Position numbers and translations under genes: made by a program. Source: Peribacillus frigoritolerans (GTDB lineage Bacteria > Bacillota > Bacilli > Bacillales > DSM-1321). From it: a DNA stretch of 64,000 bases. A model generated the notes under the pieces. The model had not been told where the DNA came from. It ran no database searches and saw only the letters and a program-made list of their open reading frames with translations. The DNA lies in assembly GCF_040250305.1 (NCBI RefSeq), contig NZ_CP158190.1, forward strand, positions 3,194,001 through 3,258,000, given 5' to 3'. Below are positions 61,725-64,000 of the stretch, in pieces; positions within the stretch are counted from its first letter, which is position 1; each line of letters opens with the position of its first letter.

Positions 61725-61867
61725 CTCTACCCCGTCCTTTATGTATAAAATATTCTGTTACTTCATTTATTCTAACAGACCATTCGAAATGAGAACAGCA
61801 ACTATTTCTACGAATTAAAGGCAATTGTAAAAGTGACAAAACCGCAGTTTCATATGGTATATCCTTA

Positions 61868-62713
61868 TCAGTCCCAATAATACATGATCGCCATGGCGCC
61901 TTCACCTGTATGGGTACTGACAACGGCAGTCGTTGCTTCTATCTTTATGTCTTGATATCCTGTTAAGTCTGCAATGGCGTGGCGGACTTTATCCGCTATT
62001 TCAAGGCCATTCGCATGTACAAAACCAATGCCTCTAATCTTTTTGCCCTGAGTATCTTCTTTGAATTTCTTGATGATGAACTTCACGACCTGTGACTGGC
62101 TCCTAGCTTTGGATACAGGATTCAGTACACCATCATCAAGAAGTGCAATCGGCTTTATGTGCAGCAATGAACCGATAAAAGCAGAAACTTTGCCAATCCT
62201 TCCACCCTTAACGAGGTTATCAAGTGTTTCTATGACAATGATTAAACTTGACTGCTTTTTAATATGTTCCAGTCGATCAATTATTTCAGCTACGGATTTC
62301 CCTTCCTTCGCCATCTTCGCTGCCTCGATCACCTGGAATGACATCGCTTTTGAAATGAATTTCGAATCAAGAACGGTAACCTTCGTTTCGGACATGGTTG
62401 CTGCGCTTTCCGCTGAGCGAACTGTGCCGCTCATGCCACCTGTCATATGTATGGATATAATCTCGCTGCCGTCTTTTCCTAGTTCATCATATACCTCCAC
62501 AAAGGTACCTACGGCTGGTTGTGAGCTTTTTGGCAGTTCTTTTGACTGGTTCATTCTTTTCAGGAATTCTTCTTGTTCGATTTCAACCTTATCCAAAAAA
62601 GTCTCCCCATCTATAAAAATCGATAAAGGGACCATTGTAATATCATAAAATTCCAGTTCCTCAGGTGTCATATCTACTGTCGAGTCTGTTACTATCTTTA
62701 CTTTATTCATCAT
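61868..62713 (-). CDS. degV: DegV family fatty acid-binding protein
   Basis: 281 aa, FakB-like, binds a fatty acid for phosphorylation by FakA. IVTDSTVDMTPEELEFYDI, SSQPAVGTFVEVYDEL, SIHMTGGMSGTVRSAES, VVIETLDNLVKGGRIGK and HTGEGAMAIMYY are family motifs. Start ATG 62713 or 62710 after AGGGATG. A sigma-A promoter lies 30 bp upstream. Confidence 0.93.
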   Translation of the reverse strand: MMNKVKIVTDSTVDMTPEELEFYDITMVPLSIFIDGETFLDKVEIEQEEFLKRMNQSKELPKSSQPAVGTFVEVYDELGKDGSEIISIHMTGGMSGTVRSAESAATMSETKVTVLDSKFISKAMSFQVIEAAKMAKEGKSVAEIIDRLEHIKKQSSLIIVIETLDNLVKGGRIGKVSAFIGSLLHIKPIALLDDGVLNPVSKARSQSQVVKFIIKKFKEDTQGKKIRGIGFVHANGLEIADKVRHAIADLTGYQDIKIEATTAVVSTHTGEGAMAIMYYWD

Positions 62714-62743
62714 TACACATCCCTAAATTAACATATCTATTGT

Positions 62744-62771
62744 ATTATACCTATTCAAGGTACGCATTCAA
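62744..62771 (-). promoter_or_regulatory. Sigma-A promoter of degV
   Basis: Minus strand TTGAAT, 16-bp spacer, TATAAT (62749-62744), 31 bp before the start. Confidence 0.75.
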
Positions 62772-62827
62772 ACCAAAGGTTTTCTTTTTTTTCAAGTGAA
62801 GTGATACTAGTCTTTTGAAATGATCGC

Positions 62828-62931
62828 AAAAAAAAAGACCGTCCCATGAGCTAACTTGAACACATGCCGATTTATTCGATATTACATGGCATTCGTGTCA
62901 TCTCTTTTAACGGAGAAGTTAGCTATGGAAC
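62828..62931 (-). terminator. Large branched terminator after ypmP
   Basis: Minus strand: a 16-bp closing stem (GTTCCATAGCTAACTT with AAGTTAGCTCATGGGAC) encloses two hairpins (TCTC..GAGA, ATGCC..GGCAT) and is followed by nine T. It begins 9 bp past the ypmP stop. Confidence 0.7.
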
Positions 62932-62939
62932 AATCCGCA

Positions 62940-63185
62940 TTAAGCATTATTTAGTAAACTTCCAAAAAAAAGCTTGTTATAAACGGGCCATTTGAGTACG
63001 GATGCTAAATAATGCTTAAATGAGTAATTTTCTTTATGATCTTTATTGGCAAAAACCTTCTTTACAAATACTTCCAAACGCACGGTCAACATAAAAAAAT
63101 TCGGATCACTAGGCAGTAAGACAGGTATTTCTGAAATTGTGACCTTATGTCCAAAACAATCTTTGAATTCCAAGCATTTGAACAT
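62940..63185 (-). CDS. ypmP: YpmP family protein (DUF2535)
   Basis: 81 aa: FKCLEFKDCFGHKVTISEIP, VLLPSDPNFFMLTVRLEVFV, then YSFKHYLASVLKWPVYNKLF. It matches YpmP of B. subtilis by sequence pattern and position next to degV. ATG 63185 lies 12 nt after GAGG, rather far; an ATG 18 bases upstream in frame overlaps that region. Function is unknown. Confidence 0.85.
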   Translation of the reverse strand: MFKCLEFKDCFGHKVTISEIPVLLPSDPNFFMLTVRLEVFVKKVFANKDHKENYSFKHYLASVLKWPVYNKLFFGSLLNNA

Positions 63186-63294
63186 CAAAATATCAATCCT
63201 CATTTTTCACCGATTGCTTACATTATACACAATAAATCCAAAAGTATAAATATTCAAATGTGTAAAAAAACAGACAAATCAGATTGACTTTCAC

Positions 63295-63337
63295 AAAAAA
63301 AAAGACCCATAAAGGGCAAAATGCCTTTATGGACCTC
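63295..63337 (-). terminator. Terminator after tatC
   Basis: AGGTCCATAAAGG and CCTTTATGGGTCT around TTTTGC, followed by nine T. Confidence 0.9.
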
Positions 63338-63340
63338 TTT

Positions 63341-64000
63341 TTATAAACCTTCCTCGTAGGTGCCTTCCCGCAAGCTTTCACGTTTCACCCTTCGTTTATA
63401 GACGACTTTAGATAAAGAAATACTGATTTCATATAATAACAACAGCGGAACCATCACCATAAAGTCTGACATAAAGTCAGGCGGCGTAATCGATATCGCT
63501 ATGACAACCAGTACAAAGTATGCATACTTCCTTAACTTTTGAAGCACATAAGGATTAATTATGCCAAGGGAGGTCAAAAACATGGTAACGACGGGAAGCT
63601 CGAATAAAACAGCAAAAGGTATCGTCATATTAAATACGAATGAAAAGTACTTATCCGCTGTAAAACTGGTTATGAACATCCCATCGCCCAATTCAATCAA
63701 AAATTGAAGAATGGTCGGGAAGATGACAAAATAACCGAAAGCAAGCCCTCCGATAAAAAGCAGGAAAAGTGCCGGAATATAGGCAAGGGTCGCCCTTACT
63801 TCATTTGGCATCAAAGCGGGTTTAACGAATAACCAGATTTGCAGGGCAATTACCGGTATCGTTGCCGCAATGGCTACGACACCTGCAAGCATAAAGTAAA
63901 TCCAGATTATATCGCTCGGTCCCAATACCATCAGTTCAAAATCGAGATCCTTCACGAACCAATTATAAATCTCCTCAACATAAATAAAACTGGCGATAAA
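63341..64000 (-). CDS. tatC: Twin-arginine translocase subunit TatC (5' end outside window)
   Basis: Core of the Tat pathway that exports folded proteins with RR signal peptides. The last 219 residues are present; the frame is open to base 64000 (FIASFIYVEEIYNWFVKDLD..). PIIALQIWLFVKPALMPNEV-like second helix region, FIGGLAFGYFVIFPTILQFL and YFSFVFNMTIPFAVLFELPV with RKYAYFVLVVIAISITPPDFMSD are TatC signatures; four to five of the six membrane helices are visible. The N-terminal helix and a likely tatA lie to the right. Confidence 0.95.
   Translation of the reverse strand, partial: FIASFIYVEEIYNWFVKDLDFELMVLGPSDIIWIYFMLAGVVAIAATIPVIALQIWLFVKPALMPNEVRATLAYIPALFLLFIGGLAFGYFVIFPTILQFLIELGDGMFITSFTADKYFSFVFNMTIPFAVLFELPVVTMFLTSLGIINPYVLQKLRKYAYFVLVVIAISITPPDFMSDFMVMVPLLLLYEISISLSKVVYKRRVKRESLREGTYEEGL

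Noticed and set aside
1..64000. Prophage, integrative element or defence island
   Set aside because: No integrase, phage structural, restriction or toxin-antitoxin genes were found; the only mobile DNA is the IS1182-related family.

Overview
The window is chromosomal DNA from a low-GC, spore-forming Bacillaceae species. Gene content fits Bacillus sensu lato, and the Peribacillus/simplex group is a reasonable guess that the sequence alone cannot prove. Pointers are AGGAGG-type ribosome sites with frequent TTG/GTG starts, S-box riboswitches, the sporulation-linked Ku/LigD pair, a YjcZ-type Gly/Cys-rich sporulation peptide, an Hsp20-like coat/germination protein, and Bacillus neighbourhoods (deoD-yozD-yodN-yozE-yokU-kamA; msrA-msrB-ypmR-ypmS-ypmQ-degV-ypmP). 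Both edges cut genes: metH on the left, tatC on the right. Layout: 0-2.7 kb is an S-box-controlled yitJ-metH methionine operon. 2.8-6.8 kb holds a MOSC protein, a candidate small RNA, and divergent ku and ligD. 6.8-7.8 kb is a gene-free graveyard of decayed repeats with a 41-bp minisatellite. 7.8-17.2 kb carries dapF, an AzgA purine permease, carbonic anhydrase, uppP, a GNAT acetyltransferase behind an unusual structured leader, cidAB and an extra MurG-like transferase. 17.4-23.2 kb has an MscS channel, a wrecked IS1182-family element, a MATE pump, a degenerate-looking SDR, an Hsp20-like protein and a secreted CAP protein. 23.6-27.2 kb is a lipoprotein/two-component operon. 27.3-29.1 kb has small genes and a COG0523 GTPase. 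29.2-30.2 kb carries three tandem non-autonomous elements. 30.2-38.3 kb is the complete methionine salvage locus: mtnW-X-B-D leftward and mtnK-A rightward, each behind its own SAM riboswitch, with mtnE and mtnU between them. 38.3-42.2 kb: an LCP protein, a CtpB-like protease, deoD and yozD. 42.4-53.9 kb: yodN, a sensor kinase, yozE, then the beta-lysine cluster yokU-kamA-kamR-ablB-yodQRST with a sigma-54 promoter in front of kamA. 54-64 kb: LD-carboxypeptidase, YjcZ, SGNH hydrolase, msrAB, DUF4397, ypmS-ypmR, a SCO protein, degV, ypmP and tatC. Functionally, three SAM riboswitches join methionine synthesis (yitJ/metH) and methylthioadenosine recycling (mtn) into one S-box regulon in the window. 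KamA and AblB convert lysine to N-acetyl-beta-lysine, and YodQRST look like a deacetylase, CoA-transferase and aminotransferase for further metabolism. The most unusual signals are a repeat family that sits in transcription-terminator hairpins and is flanked by duplicates of the whole hairpin (about 12.1, 18.5 and 29.2-30.2 kb); an IS1182 transposase remnant with two segments inverted in place; a 41-bp minisatellite built of two related half-units; and a leader with a tRNA T-arm-like hairpin and mutually exclusive stems ahead of a GNAT gene.
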